Positions 11,238 through 22,828 of a stretch of 64,000 bases of DNA are shown in pieces. The notes beneath the pieces are model-generated. The model did not search any database, was not told the origin of the DNA, and saw nothing but the letters and a program-made list of their open reading frames with translations. Position numbers and translations under genes: made by a program. Within the stretch, counting starts at the first letter, position 1. The number at the start of each line of letters is the position of its first letter. The stretch is from Batillaria attramentaria (Eukaryota > Mollusca > Gastropoda > Batillariidae), in NCBI GenBank assembly GCA_018292915.2, contig JACVVK020000167.1:980001-1044000 (forward strand). Direction: 5' to 3'.

Positions 11238-12954
11238 ATAGGAATACACAAAGTTTCAGCTGTCGTCTGACAAAATGGAAGCTTCACACTTTGATTTGAC
11301 TTTGAACTGAATTGAATTGAATTGACTCGGACGGCTGACGGTTCCTAGCCTACAACGAACGGGTCACGCACCGGTTCGAATCCATGTGTAGACGCCGGCG
11401 ACAGAGCGAGGGTCTACACCAACGAAGAAAACGCTGACCGCTGTCCCTCTACCTAAAGTGCGCCTCTCCATTACTGCGCCCGAAGGCAGCTTGCAGCCCA
11501 GTTTCTCTTTCTACCTTGGAAGTAGGGGGCATGTTGTAAAACTAAAATGTTGAAATAAACACTCTTGGGCAGATCATGTGTTGTGATGGTGTTGAGTGGA
11601 GTATGCAGGCAGGGAGACAAAACACAGCGGTCGTTATGACATGAGTTTTATTGCAACAGGAAAACAAGCAACAAATGGCAGAGCGGGGAGCGACAATCCG
11701 TGCAGTGACTCGCGGCAGGGCTGGCTGGCGACTGTCCAGTGAGGCGTAGCTCACGGCTACTTATGCGCCCAGCGCGAGCCGCAAAGACAGCAACGGCCGC
11801 TCGCAGCAGAAACAAGGGCTAGATGCTCGGGTAGCAGCGAAATCTGTGTTTGTTTACACACAGAAAACTAACAATAGCGGGCGTAATACAACAGCTACAA
11901 ACTTCAAACAAACTGCATTGAAAAGAGCGTGAAAAGTACTCTAAGATGGCATAAGTTTGGAACATTACCAATGTACAAAGAATTTCCTATCGCCGATTTA
12001 AGAGCGTAAAGGCTGGGACCACGCATTCGAAAAGTGGCGAAAATGGCAAAATACACCCGTTAAACTACAAAACAGCGCTAAAACAAAACATAACTAAAAA
12101 GTACAAACTCTTCCGAAACTACCATAGTTCAAATGATAACTCTAGGCTAATTGACTGTGGAGATATTTAGCACTAAGTGGACACAAACAAACACAACTAA
12201 CTGACACGTGGCTATCGCGGATCCGCAACGCTGCACGCGTGCGGTAGCCTACAGGCGAACAAAGCCGGCGGCACACAGCTGGCCGGAGAACCTAGGGTAG
12301 TGGGCGAGAGGGTCCAAACCACTCGGCTACACATGCACCAACAGCGAGACGTGTCCAAGATCCTAAACTCCAGTATCAGCGTCAGTGCTTCAAATGTGCC
12401 CACCACTCGCACTGAATCAGATCACAAGGCTCGCGTTGAGAACCCGTCAGGATTTCAGCTTCCCGCCTTGCAGATTTTGGCCCCAGTGCACGGAAACATT
12501 AACATTAACATCAGTGACGGAAATGTTTCCCTCAAATGCAGTCTGCGCTGCTTTGTGTGTTGCGCACACTCTGTTATTGTTAAAATGACACAAAGTTACG
12601 GTTACAGAATCTGATTCCTGACGGACTGTGTTTACATTTCTTATTGAACCGGCAGTGTGTTTTTGTGTTCGTTTTGCGTTCAGTGTTGTTTTCGTCGTTG
12701 AATTTGCCGTGTTGTTGTTGTTGGTGGTGGTGGTGTTCGCTGCTTGGTAAACGTGTAGATGACTTACTTTCCTGCAACGGGGTTATTGTAAAAGGAACTA
12801 TTTCTTAAGCGCAGGCAACACGGGATGTAAAACGCCTCGTGCACAAACGTACACAGATTGCGTGCCTGTGCGAAGCAGCCGCTTGGAATGCCGATGTCAG
12901 CTTTCAAATCAAACAAATGCTGGTGTGGAGGTGGTATAAATAATTTTCCCAACT

Positions 12955-13085
12955 CGGTGCCCCCAATTACGGAAAATACACCACACTCGTTTGTTGATTT
13001 CGACCGAAAAACTGCTCGTTAAAACTCGCAGTTTTTCGGTGGAAATCAACAAGCTCGTGTGGTGTATTTTGCGCAGTCTGGGGCA
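12955..13085. repeat. Imperfect hairpin, arms about 60 nt
   Basis: Two arms beginning GTGCCCCCAATTACGG and ending CAGTCTGGGGCAC pair around a loop near 13018-13028; AATACACCACAC and GTGTGGTGTATT are exact complements. Possibly a short inverted-repeat element. Confidence 0.75.
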
Positions 13086-13130
13086 CCTCATTGTTGTAGT
13101 TTCCGCAATCGGAGCGCCTCACTGTGAAAA

Positions 13131-13169
<39 letters not shown>

Positions 13170-13307
13170 TCTGTGTGTGAATGAATAGGGTGAGGGACTG
13201 GGTGTCAGTTTTGGTTATCTGTGTCATACTGAAGGCGGCCCTAGTGAAAACTGGCCAGTTTTGTATCATACATTTGATGTGTGCTTCCGACTGAAAGCCT
13301 TAGCGGT

Positions 13308-13369
<62 letters not shown>
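13308..13369. repeat. (CA)n microsatellite
   Basis: About 30 CA units, ending about 26 bp from the donor of exon 13396. Confidence 0.95.
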
Positions 13370-13371
<2 letters not shown>

Positions 13372-13395
13372 TTTCATGTTTTGGTCTGTAATTAC

Positions 13396-13482
13396 CTCAT
13401 AGTTGTCCAGCCAATGAGTGAAATTGAAGTCACTCTTGCAGCTCATGTCAACTCCGTCCGGACCTTTGTGTATCTGGCAATA
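13396..13482 (-). CDS. Gene M exon, A-type
   Basis: 87 nt, 29 codons, phase 0-0. Y-C-Q-I-H start, inner M-S-C-K, ends N-Y-E; gattcag acceptor and gtaatt donor. Confidence 0.85.
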
Positions 13483-14014
13483 CTGAATCAAAGTATATCA
13501 TCGTTATCTCGTCATCATATCCTGAGAGACCCTACCTTCGGGTCTGGACTGTCTCCAACCTCTCCTCCCCCCCCCCCCTCTTTCTTGGAACCCTCCCCCA
13601 CCCCCACCCCCATCCTTTCACTGAGTTCTTACAGGCTACAAACGGCAACGAAGACTGTTCCATTTTATTTATGAGTTTGCCCTGCAGTGATGAGTGTCTC
13701 AGTCAGTCTTTAACCAAACGCGATCGTGTGCTTTGTGAGACCCTATTGGCATTTCCTCAAGCAGTGCGTGTCATCCGTTTGCCATATATTTCATTCAAGC
13801 AGTGGCCTAAGACACTGGACCGTCGAAGTTTAAATACGTTTTTCAGTGTCATATGTACATGAATACAAACACTGATAGTACCATTTGCCATATTCACTTG
13901 GACATTGATACCGCAACTAATACTGCCACTGACACTACCAGTTATTTATTACTACTGTTACTACTGTCATTGACACTGTTATTGTTAACATGAATGATAC
14001 AAACTGATACAAAC

Positions 14015-14191
14015 CTCATCACTCTCGCACGCCCATCTGCCATTCACATAACAATGTTTCGGTTGGTGGATCTGAAGCAGCTCTGTCAAACAGTGCTCGT
14101 CTTCACAACAGTAGTGACAATCATGGCCTGTTGGGTGAGTAGATATTGGGTGGCAGGATGCCTCATTGTTTTTGAGATTGTGAATACAATC
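14015..14191 (-). CDS. Gene M exon, C+B type, minimal linker
   Basis: 177 nt, 59 codons, phase 0-0. Opens D-C-I-H-N, contains D-C-H-Y-CC-x4-C; only about ten residues separate it from the B half C-Y-V-N-G-R-W-A-C-E-S-D-E. Shows that the Thr-rich linker is dispensable. Donor gtttgt. Confidence 0.87.
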
Positions 14192-14401
14192 CTGAATAAG
14201 AGAGAAAAACAAATGCTAGCATCTAGCTAGAAAAATGAAATGAAAGCTGCTTATAAGCCTGGATTGGGAATGTGACTTTTTTTTTAAACTTTCAATCAAT
14301 TCGTAGATTCTGGCGTTACCAGGCTAGATGCAAATAGCTAAACAACAACAGCAGCAGCAACAGGAATAAAAATCGTGCCCTTTCAGTTTTGCAGCCTCTT
14401 C

Positions 14402-14572
<171 letters not shown>

Positions 14573-14585
14573 ATGTTTTTCATAC

Positions 14586-14654
14586 CTTCATCAAGGTTTT
14601 GTCTTTGCACACTTCGCTGACATGACCATTACCGTTGACAGTAAAGTCACAGAA
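14586..14654 (-). CDS. Gene M exon, A-type
   Basis: 69 nt, 23 codons, phase 0-0. F-C-D-F-T start, inner E-V-C-K, ends L-M-K; gtttcag acceptor, gtatga donor. Confidence 0.82.
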
Positions 14655-14960
14655 CTGAAACGAAGGCACTGACAGTCATAGCTTTGAGATTATTACGGGG
14701 GGAAAAGGCCTCTAAAAATTTTTTTGCACCAATTTACAGCGTGTGTATCATTTAACGAGGCTCTGTCGAGAAACATTATAATATCCCTGTACTTACAAAA
14801 AGGACGCCTTACTAGACCTTCCTGTCAAAACCACTGAAGTCTTGCGATAAATATAAACAGTTGGAATCCTTTACAATAGGAAGACATAGTTGAAATCCCT
14901 AGCTAGACTCTAAAAAGAAGAATAAAAACGTCGGACGACTACAATAAAAGAAATGTAAAT

Positions 14961-15049
14961 TATGTGCCCCTTCACCACGAAATGAGTCTTCTTTGTGCTA
15001 TTTGCTCATGTGACAAGACGACTCACTTCGTGGTGGAGGGTCACAAATA
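14961..15049. mobile_element. Short inverted-repeat element (MITE-like), copy a
   Basis: About 88 bp, nearly palindromic: GTGCCCCTTCACCACGAAAT at one end pairs with the reverse complement ending GTGGTGGAGGGTCAC. The same family lies at 48043-48127, where an empty site proves mobility. Confidence 0.78.
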
Positions 15050-15153
15050 TGCAGTATCTTCGCAAGAAAACCTTCGAGCGAACACGACAGTAAATCAGAA
15101 AAAGTAGGACGTGTTTATTTTTTTCACCGCCAGCAGTTGTTGTATATTCTCAC

Positions 15154-15321
15154 CTCACCAGTCCGACATGACCAGTGTCCGTGATCGTTGCAGTGCTGGA
15201 CAAGATCTTTATAACACGCCTGGTCCAAACAGCAGTAGTAACAACCACGAGAATCACCTGTGTAGTTGGTCAGAGTGGGTCTGCAGTTTTCATTGTTGAT
15301 CGACTCTTGGTCAAAGCAATG
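15154..15321 (-). CDS. Gene M exon, C+B type
   Basis: 168 nt, 56 codons, phase 0-0. Opens H-C-F-D, contains G-C-Y-Y-CC-x4-C, a very short linker, and C-N-D-H-G-H-W-S-C-R-T-G-E; acceptor taacag, donor gtgaga. Confidence 0.86.
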
Positions 15322-15989
15322 CTGTTAAAAAACAAACAAACAAACAAACAAACAAATAAACAAAAAAACACAACAACAAAACGAACACAGCTTGTCAACA
15401 AGAGCTGAGCTGTTTGCACCACCATCCCTGGCACATCTACAGTGTATATGAGTTTGGGGCCAGGTTAATAAACTGATTCTGCATGTACTCTAATTCAATT
15501 TTCGGGCGAAGCCGAAAAGTCACGTGCAGCCTGGTGCACAACATGGGTTTGGGACTACCTAGGGCTGAGGTAGATTTTTGGGTTTCGTCCCTGACCTTTA
15601 ATTATTTCTTTAATTATTTTTTTGAACTTGCAAAACTAAATACTTGCAAGGAAAAGCACCACAGAAAGTCGGCGCCCTGTCCGTATTAGTAGGACGTAAA
15701 CATTACACTAAGAATTATAAGTGAATTTCTAGTCTCCGCTGTTCTGTTAGTTTATCGAGTTGTGACAAACTGAATGTAAACAACAAATACGTGTACAGTG
15801 TACATGTATATTTCTTAATTAGCACAATCACGGTGGTGTGTGGTAGTGTGAGAAATATTACACGGCAGAGGTGGCGTCTGAGTACCTCCTCTCGACTACT
15901 GTTAACATGTTATGCATACGTCTCACTTTGATACCTCACTGCTTACTCTTAATGCTGTCACGCCTTTTGGTGACAGTTCTTGGCCTTAC

Positions 15990-16106
15990 CTGAAAATCGT
16001 TTACATGGCTCGTGTGATGGTTGTTTCCATGCAATGGGTGTTCCTCGTGTTCTTTGACCTTGCAGTTCATCTCCACCCTTTGCCCACTCACGTGCATTTC
16101 ACAGTA
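15990..16106 (-). CDS. Gene M exon, A-type, extended
   Basis: 117 nt, 39 codons, phase 0-0. Y-C-E-M-H start, inner E-M-N-C-K, then an unusual His-rich stretch (several H and HH) before the gtaagg donor; about 15 residues longer than other A exons. Confidence 0.84.
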
Positions 16107-16400
16107 CTGAAACACGGGATAAACTTGCAAGGAAAGAGCCAGGGGTATATCGTGTGCTTTTCAGCGGGATGCCGCACATCAGGTATCTTTTTATTTCGAC
16201 TGTGCACAGGTTTGCTTCAGCTTGAAGACTTAAAAATAGTTATAATTTCTTTTTGTAAGTGAACACTTGACGGCTTCATGCATTCCATTTTCGAATGTGA
16301 GTAAAATTAATGGTAATATTAATATTAAAAGAAGAAGAAGAAGAAGAACCCAGGAAAAATCTGCCATAACTTCAACACTGGAGTCATCTCAATAATTCAC

Positions 16401-16504
16401 CTGAGTACTGTCACACCTCCATTCATGAGAAATGCAGACGGAGAAATCAAAGTTGCTCGGATCGCAGCCGTTGCCTTGAAAGCATTCTTGCTGTGCCACT
16501 GACA
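16401..16504 (-). CDS. Gene M exon, B-type, phase 1 entry
   Basis: 104 nt, phase 1 to 0. Starts V-S-V-A-Q-Q-E-C-F, ends E-W-R-C-D-S-T-Q. The phase-1 start and V-S-x-Q motif match the first exon after the signal peptide in gene P (42581) and the exon at 30827, so this exon could follow either the ShKT exon or a signal exon directly. Confidence 0.83.
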
Positions 16505-16984
16505 CTGCAAAGTTGTAATAATTTCAAGATACAAACAACAAACAAACAAACAGAGATAAGTAATATCACAAGAATATAGCCATCAGTGTGGTTTAAGTCA
16601 TAATGGACTGAACCCCCTTCCATTCGAATAGTCTACCGAAGCGTAGACGGGCGTTTACGTAGGTCGAAAATACACATCGCGATAACATGATTGGACTCCG
16701 TCTGAAATTTGCATGGATGTGTCGTTTTAAAAGTGGGACTCCATTATTGATCCTTTGTGACTCAGATACATAGAAAAGCAATGTATTCCTATTGTAGGTC
16801 TGCAACTCATGATAAGAAGGTCAAGTGTCACGGCTTTGGTACACTTTGATGTCTAGACATGTAGGCATACCACTGACAGTGCCTTCTGACTACGAGTGAC
16901 AATGGGATATTGTACTACACATCCGCGCTTGGAGCAGTCTCTCTCCCCCCCCCCCCCCCTTCTCTCTCTCTCTCTCTGACTAGT

Positions 16985-17500
16985 AAGCATATTGAATGTG
17001 ACATGTTTGCGGATGACACATCGCTCCACTCCGCTGATAATGATAATTATTACTGTGGTTAGTAGTCGACTTCAGGAAGGCCTAAACGGCGTATCGGACT
17101 GGTGCTGTATTAATTCAATGTTCATACATCCTGTAAAAACTAAGTCCATGGTAATAGCCACCCGTCAATAGCACCAGCTCAGCCGTTTGTGCCTGAATTT
17201 GGTACTTAACAACGCGCCTGTAGAGCAGGTGTGCGAACATCGTCTTCTCGGCATCACAATTGATAATCAGCTTAGTTGGAAAGCCCACACTAACACCTTA
17301 GGCAAAACGCTATCCAAACAGCTATTCGCCCTCTCCAAACTGCGGCATTTCCTTGACGGAGAGTCGCAAAATGTACTATAACGCGACCATAAGGTCTCAC
17401 TTGGACTATGCGTCAACTGTGTGATGGTTGCAGCCACATTCATTTAAAGGGGCTTAACTCTCTTTATAGACGTGCAGCAAAGCTCTTTACCGGCTCCAGT
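16985..17500 (+). pseudogene. Decayed non-LTR retrotransposon RT fragment
   Basis: Plus-sense pieces in shifting frames: M-F-A-D-D-T-S (RT catalytic box) near 17000, then L-L-G-I-T-I-D and L-D-Y-A-S-T-V near 17240 and 17410, the usual order after the RT active site. Stops and frameshifts make it a relic. Confidence 0.78.
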
Positions 17501-17507
17501 GTGTTCC

Positions 17508-17955
17508 TCCATGGTAATGGGTGGAATCCACGGAGGGCTCGGAAGTTGGGGCAATTTTTATTAGGCATGATGATGGAGATGAGGATGATGGTAAGATGAT
17601 GCTATGGAGGTCCGTGTGGTTTGGGACTGCGGGACAGGGCCGCATTCCACGCTTCCTGTCATAAATATCCCGGCATTAACCAGGCCTGGGAACTACGGCA
17701 CCTGCGGTGCCGGCCGTGTAATCATCCACACCATAAGACGTGTCATACCAAGGGAAGCACCCCCAAAGTCGCACTCGTGAAGTGGGTGAAGCTCGGCTGT
17801 GTGGCAAAAGCCTCCCCATTGGGCCCATAGCACACCCGCTCTGGGTAGGAGCCGACCTAGGTAGGAAAAATCCCGCTTGCCTCGGCTGGAACTCGAACCC
17901 GGGTCTCCCGGTCCATAGTCCGAAGTGCTAACCACTACACTACGGGGGCCGGTGT
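17508..17955 (-). mobile_element. SINE-like repeat with tRNA-like end (family W)
   Basis: The right end, read on the minus strand, is tRNA-like (GTAGTGTAGTGGTTAGCAC ... GGGTTCGAGTTCC). The left part (17508-17830) recurs inverted at 31965-32275. It directly abuts the RT relic; whether it is the 3' part of that element or a separate SINE is not settled. Confidence 0.65.
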
Positions 17956-18301
17956 GTGTTTATTTGTTTGTTTTTTGGTTTTAAAAAATTCTTTGTTTGT
18001 TCTTTTGTCTGTTGTTTGTTTGTTTGGTTTTTTTTTTTTTTTTTTTTTTGGGGGGGGGTCTCACTTTTTCGGTAGCCTAGATTGTTAGTTTATCTTTGCA
18101 TATTATAGTTTTGTTTTTGTTTTGTTTGATCTTTATTCTAGAATGTAGTGAGGACTTCTTGCAAGATAGGCAGAGATGCCTACAAGAATTATCCTAATAA
18201 ACGTTTCATCATCATCATCATCATCAGCGTCATTGGCATAGCAAGTATCAGAGAAACACTTCATCACATCGACAGCAGGTCCTCGGATAGGACTGCGGTA
18301 T

Positions 18302-18358
18302 GGTCGGACATTCTTGCTTGCTTGCTTGCTTGCACACACACACACACACACACACTGA
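18302..18358. repeat. (CTTG)n(CA)n microsatellite
   Basis: Four-base then dinucleotide repeats ending about 10 bp from the donor of the ShKT exon at 18367. Confidence 0.88.
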
Positions 18359-18366
18359 CCTAGTAC

Positions 18367-18585
18367 CTGCAAACTTTCTCGTTGTAGTGGGCACTGTGGT
18401 GGTCGTTGTTGTGGTGGGTATTGTGGTCGTTGTAGTTGTTTCAGTAACTGGACCACAGACGCCACACGTCTTTTGACAGATCTTCTGAACGTCACTCTCT
18501 GAGCATCTTCCGGCGAAGTCCACATTGCAGCCACCATAGATGTCTACACAGCTGCCGTGGGCTTTTGAAACATAGTGATACACAA
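18367..18585 (-). CDS. Gene M exon: ShKT domain plus Thr tail
   Basis: 219 nt, phase 1-1. The six-Cys ShKT pattern is visible: C-V-D, G-G-C, R-C, K-I-C, K-T-C and V-C, then a run of about 25 mostly Thr residues. ShKT domains are known in secreted animal proteins as enzyme partners or channel blockers; no activity can be inferred here. The start could also be 18561 (same phase). It matches the position of the ShKT exon in gene P. Confidence 0.83.
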
Positions 18586-18643
18586 CTGTCATGGTAAATA
18601 AATTGTCATTTATTAGTCTTGTTTTCTGCAATGTCTATCTCAT

Positions 18644-18645
<2 letters not shown>

Positions 18646-18685
<40 letters not shown>
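18646..18685. repeat. (GA)n microsatellite
   Basis: About 20 GA units adjoining a partial SINE. Confidence 0.93.
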
Positions 18686-18689
<4 letters not shown>

Positions 18690-18763
18690 TGGGTGGGGTG
18701 AGTGTTTGGAAGTTTAACGTCCTTTTCCACCACGTGAGGATAACATCAAAGACGGTGCAGCAA
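18686..18763 (-). mobile_element. SINE family S, partial (tail part)
   Basis: Antisense tail, TTTAACGTCCTTTTCCACCA, followed by degraded body; the tRNA head is missing. Sits against a (GA)n tract. Confidence 0.75.
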
Positions 18764-18784
18764 CAACAACAACAACGACAACTA

Positions 18785-19815
18785 GAGAGGAAGAAGTCTC
18801 CATGGCTCCCTTGTGACACAGGTCAAGGTTATTCACAAAAGTATGTTTGTAAAGCTCTTATCACTATCCATTATCATGCAAAGTGTCACTGGCGCTCTGA
18901 GTTCATGGCAATATTACAATTTTCCCCGAAACAGTTTGTATGGCCTTGACCTTTGGTCAAGGTCATCAAAATGATATCTCATCAATGTCTATCATCATGC
19001 CAAGTTTGATGTCTCCAGTATTTGTAGTTCCTCCGAAAACAGTAATGTTAAAATTCACAACAGAGAGCTTTAATGACCTTGACCTTCAGTCAAGGTCATT
19101 CAGAAAGGTAGGTCTCATGCTGTCTATCATGATGCCTCGTCTGGTGCCTCTACTGTTTGTTGTTTTGGAGAAACTGCCAAGGTCAAAGTTTCCTCCAAAA
19201 AAACGCTTGCATGACCTTGACCTTGACTAAAAGTCACTGAACACAGGTATGTCTGTAAAGGTGCTGCCAATGTCAATAGTTTGATGCTTCCGATTCTTTT
19301 AGATACTGAGAAAATGCATATGTAAAATTTCCCAACAGACTGTTTTAATGACCTTGACCTATCACTGTCTATCCGCATGCCAGGTTTGGCACCTCTGCTG
19401 TTTGTTGTTTCTGAGAAAATGCCAATGTTAAGGTTCACAAAAATATCTTGTACGGCCTTGACCTTGACACAAGGCCACTGACTACATGTATAGGTATAAA
19501 GTTCTTATCAATGTCTATCATCACGCAAAGTTTAAAACCTCTGGCATTTGTAGATTACGAGAAAATGCCAATGTAAAATTTTCAAACAGAGAGCATTAGT
19601 GACCTTGACCTTGAGTCAAGGTCATTCAAAATGATACATGTTTTGAAAGGTCTTGTGGTTGTCTATCAGCATGCCAAGTTTGGTGCCTCTGCTGTTTGAA
19701 GATTCTAAGAAAATGACAATGTTAAAGTTTTCTGGACACACACACACACAGACAGACAAACAGACAGACGACGGAGGGTTAATACATAGACTCCCATTGT
19801 TACACAAGGGAGCCA
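18785..19815 (+). mobile_element. E-family inverted-repeat element E1
   Basis: About 1 kb between TGGCTCCCTTGTGACA and its inverted form TACACAAGGGAGCCA. The interior is a series of about 150-bp units, each with TGACCTTGACCTT and TCAAGGTCA motifs and a 'tgtctatca ... gcctctg' core, ending in a (CAGA)n run. No coding frame. Probably a non-autonomous DNA element. Confidence 0.8.
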
Positions 19816-20092
19816 ACAAAAAGGCCTGCACAAATATTTGGATACTGCGTAGCCCGTGTGGATGTAGCGGAATGACTGTATTCACTCAGCTGGGCTCAGT
19901 TACTGACTGTTTAGTTTTGTGCAGGCAACTCTTTAAATATCAATTAGACTGAGTTCATTGATTGTGGGACAACCTACATGCTCTGCGTATAGCCAGTCTA
20001 GACGTAGCGGAATGACTGTATAGTCACATAATTAGGATCAGTTACTGATTACGGTTGGTTCTACCGGCCAGTTTCAGTTCCAGATGAAACAC

Positions 20093-20808
20093 ACCATGAC
20101 GATATTATACAGGAGACACCATGACGATACTATACAAAACAAACCATGAAGATACTATACAAACCACACCATGACGACACTATAGAAAACACACCATGAA
20201 GATACTATACAAACCACACCATGACGATACTATACAAAACAAACCATGAAGATACTATACAAACCACACCATGACGACACTATAGAAAACACACCATGAA
20301 GATACTATACAAACCACACCATGACGACACAATAGAAAACACACCATTAAGATACTATACAAAACACGCCATGGCGATACTATACAAAACACAATATGAA
20401 GATACTATACAAAACACAACATGACGATATTATACAAAGCACACCATGAAGATACTATACAAAACACATCACAACGATACTATACAAAACACACCATGAA
20501 GATACTGAATTTATACAAACCACACCATTACGATTCTATACAAACCACACCATGAAGATGCTACTATACAAAACACAACATGAAGATACTACACAAAACA
20601 CAACATGACGATATTATACAAAGCACACCATGAAGATACCATGCAAAACACATCATAACGATACTATACAAAACACACCAGGAAGATACTATACAAAACA
20701 CACCATGACGATACCATATAAAACACAACATGACGACATTATACAAACCACAAAACACATCATGATGATACTATACAAAATACACCATGACGATACAATA
20801 CAAACTAG
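20093..20808. repeat. Satellite-like tandem array, unit about 26 bp
   Basis: Around 27 imperfect copies of a unit of the form CACACCATGAAGATACTATA. E2 is inserted at its right end; array-like sequence resumes at 22268-22290. Confidence 0.93.
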
Positions 20809-22157
20809 AGGAGCAAAGCCTCCTTGGCTCACTTGTGAGATGGGTCAAGGTCATTCAAAAGAGTATGTTTGTAAAGCTATCACTGTCTATCCTGAAGTAA
20901 GATGTCTCTTGTGTTCATAGTTCCTAAGAAAAAGGCAAATGGCAACATAACAGTTTTCCAAGGACAGTGTGTATCACCTTGACTTTGGGTCAAGGTCATT
21001 CAAATGAGATCTGTAAGTGAAGAGTTTATCAATGACTATCTTTATGCCACGTTTGATAGCTCTAGTTTTCGCAGCTTCTGTACAAACGGTAATGTAAAAT
21101 TTCATAACAGACAGCTGTATTGACCTTGACCTTGAGTCAAGTTCATTCAAAAGGCTATGTCTGCATAGGTCTCATTGCTGCCTATCATTGTGCCTTGTTT
21201 GGTGTCTCTGCTGTTTGTTGTTTCCAAGAAAATGCTAACGTTAAGGACTCCGCAAAACATTTTGAGTGGCCTTGACCTTGACTCAAGGAAATTGAATACA
21301 AGTATGCCAGTACAGGTTTTGTCAATGTCTGTCATCGTACAAAGTTTGATGTCTCTGGTATCCCTAGATTTTGAGAAAATGGCAATTGTAAATTTCCAGT
21401 GAGACAGATTTAGTGACCTTGACCTTCAGTCAAGGTTATTCAAACAGTATACCTTGGAAGGTCTTACTGCTGTCTATCAGCAAGCCAGGTTTGGTGCTTC
21501 TGCCATTTATTGTTTCTGAGAAAATGTCAATGTTAAGGTTTTGGAAGGATTTCCGCAAACAGCTTGTATGGCCTTGACCTTGACTCAAAGCCACTAAATA
21601 CAGGTATATCAGTAAAGTTGTTGTCAATGTCTATCATCACGCAAAGTTTGATGTCTCTGGCTTTTCTAGATTCTGAGAAAATGCCAATGTAAAATTTCCA
21701 AACAGACAGCTTTGGTGACCTTGAACTTGGATCAAGGTCAGTCAATATGGTATGTTTTGAAAGGTCTTACGGCTGTCTATCAGCAAGCCAGGTTCGGTGC
21801 TTCTGCCATTTATTGTTTCTGAGAAAATGTCAATGTTAAGGTTTTGGAAGCATTTCCGCAAACAGCTTGTATGGCCTTGACCTTGACTCAAAGCCACTGA
21901 ATACAGGTATGTCAGTAAAGGTGTTGTCAATGTCTATAATCATACAAAATTTGATGTCTCTGGCTTTTCTAGATTCTGAGAAAATGCCAATGAAACCCAG
22001 CAAACAGACAGCTCTGGTGGCCTTGACCTTGGGTCAAGGTCAATCAATATGGTATGTTTTGAAAGGTCTCATGGCTGTCTATCAGCAGGCCAAGTTTGGT
22101 GCCTCTGCTATTTGTAGATTCTGAGAAAAGGCCAATGTTAAGGTTTACTGCGGACAC

Positions 22158-22204
<47 letters not shown>

Positions 22205-22260
22205 CACAGACAGACGACGGAGGGCTATTACATAGACTCACTTTGTTACACAAGTGAGCC
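20809..22260 (+). mobile_element. E-family element E2 (expanded)
   Basis: About 1.45 kb, ends TTGGCTCACTTGTGA and TCACTTTGTTACACAAGTG. Internal units repeat at roughly 150 bp, with TGACCTTGA-type boxes near 21121, 21270, 21416, 21571, 21717, 21875 and 22021. The terminal T-to-A change is shared by both ends, as expected if ends coevolve. Confidence 0.82.
22153..22212. repeat. (CAGA)n microsatellite inside E2
   Basis: Tetranucleotide tract near the right end of E2; E1 and E3 have the same run at the equivalent place. Confidence 0.92.
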
Positions 22261-22369
22261 AAAAACAGCTTGACGATACTATACAACACACGGCATCATG
22301 ACCATCAGTTTGGAAGCAGTGTACCTGTGGTTACATCTGATTGTGTTAAGCCATGTACCGTGTATGTAC

Positions 22370-22574
22370 CTGCGGTCGTGACAGTGGTTGCTGTTGTGAT
22401 TGTGATGTCAACGTTGGCAGATGACGTAGAGGGAGCGGGAGTGACGTAATTTCCTGCTGCCAGCCCCTGGGCGCAAGCCTCGTCATAGCAACACCAGTGA
22501 CAGTCGAGGTCGTGTTTGTCGGGGTCACACGCAGGGTCGTTTCCCGCGTACGTGGCCAGACAATCGACGATAGT
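22370..22574 (-). CDS. Gene M exon, C-type with Thr tail, phase 0 to 1
   Basis: 205 nt. Opens T-I-V-D-C, contains N-D-P-A-C and D-C-H-W-CC-x4-C, then a Ser/Thr/Val-rich tail ending T-V-T-T-A. The phase-1 exit leads to the ShKT exon, exactly as gene P exon 6 does. Confidence 0.85.
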
Positions 22575-22602
22575 CTATGAGACAGACATTACTAGGGTGT
22601 GG

Positions 22603-22769
22603 GATGGGTGTTTGGGAGTTTAACGTCCTTTTCCACCAGGTAAGGGTGATATCAAAGACACGGTAACGAGAAAACGGGCAGTACAAATATTTGGCCCCAG
22701 CCTGGATTCGAACTCACGACCGGAGCATTGGAAGTCCAACGCTCTACCATTCGGCCATCCCGGGTCCCC
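22603..22769 (-). mobile_element. SINE family S
   Basis: Full-length antisense copy: tail TTTAACGTCCTTTTCC at left, tRNA-like head with GCGTTGGACTTCCAA (minus sense) at right. Confidence 0.87.
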
Positions 22770-22828
22770 AAGATATTACTAATGCAGCTTTGTACAGTGA
22801 TGTATTTAACGTACTACAATGTTGTGTA

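Larger units (their letters stand above)
11246..13395. other. Intron of gene M, no exon seen
   Basis: Between exons 13482-13396 and 10416-10180. It contains a possible LTR-like block at 11532-11893 (TGTTGT...ACAACA, preceded by a purine run; not confirmed by a second copy) and a hairpin at 12955-13085. Otherwise I see nothing I can name. Confidence 0.5.

Noticed and set aside
11532..11893. LTR-like block TGTTGT...ACAACA after a purine run
   Set aside because: No second copy, no adjoining coding remnant and no duplication of the target; kept only as a note in the intron entry.
20093..20808. CRISPR-like regularly spaced repeats
   Set aside because: Units are contiguous with no unique spacers and the genome is eukaryotic; a satellite array.
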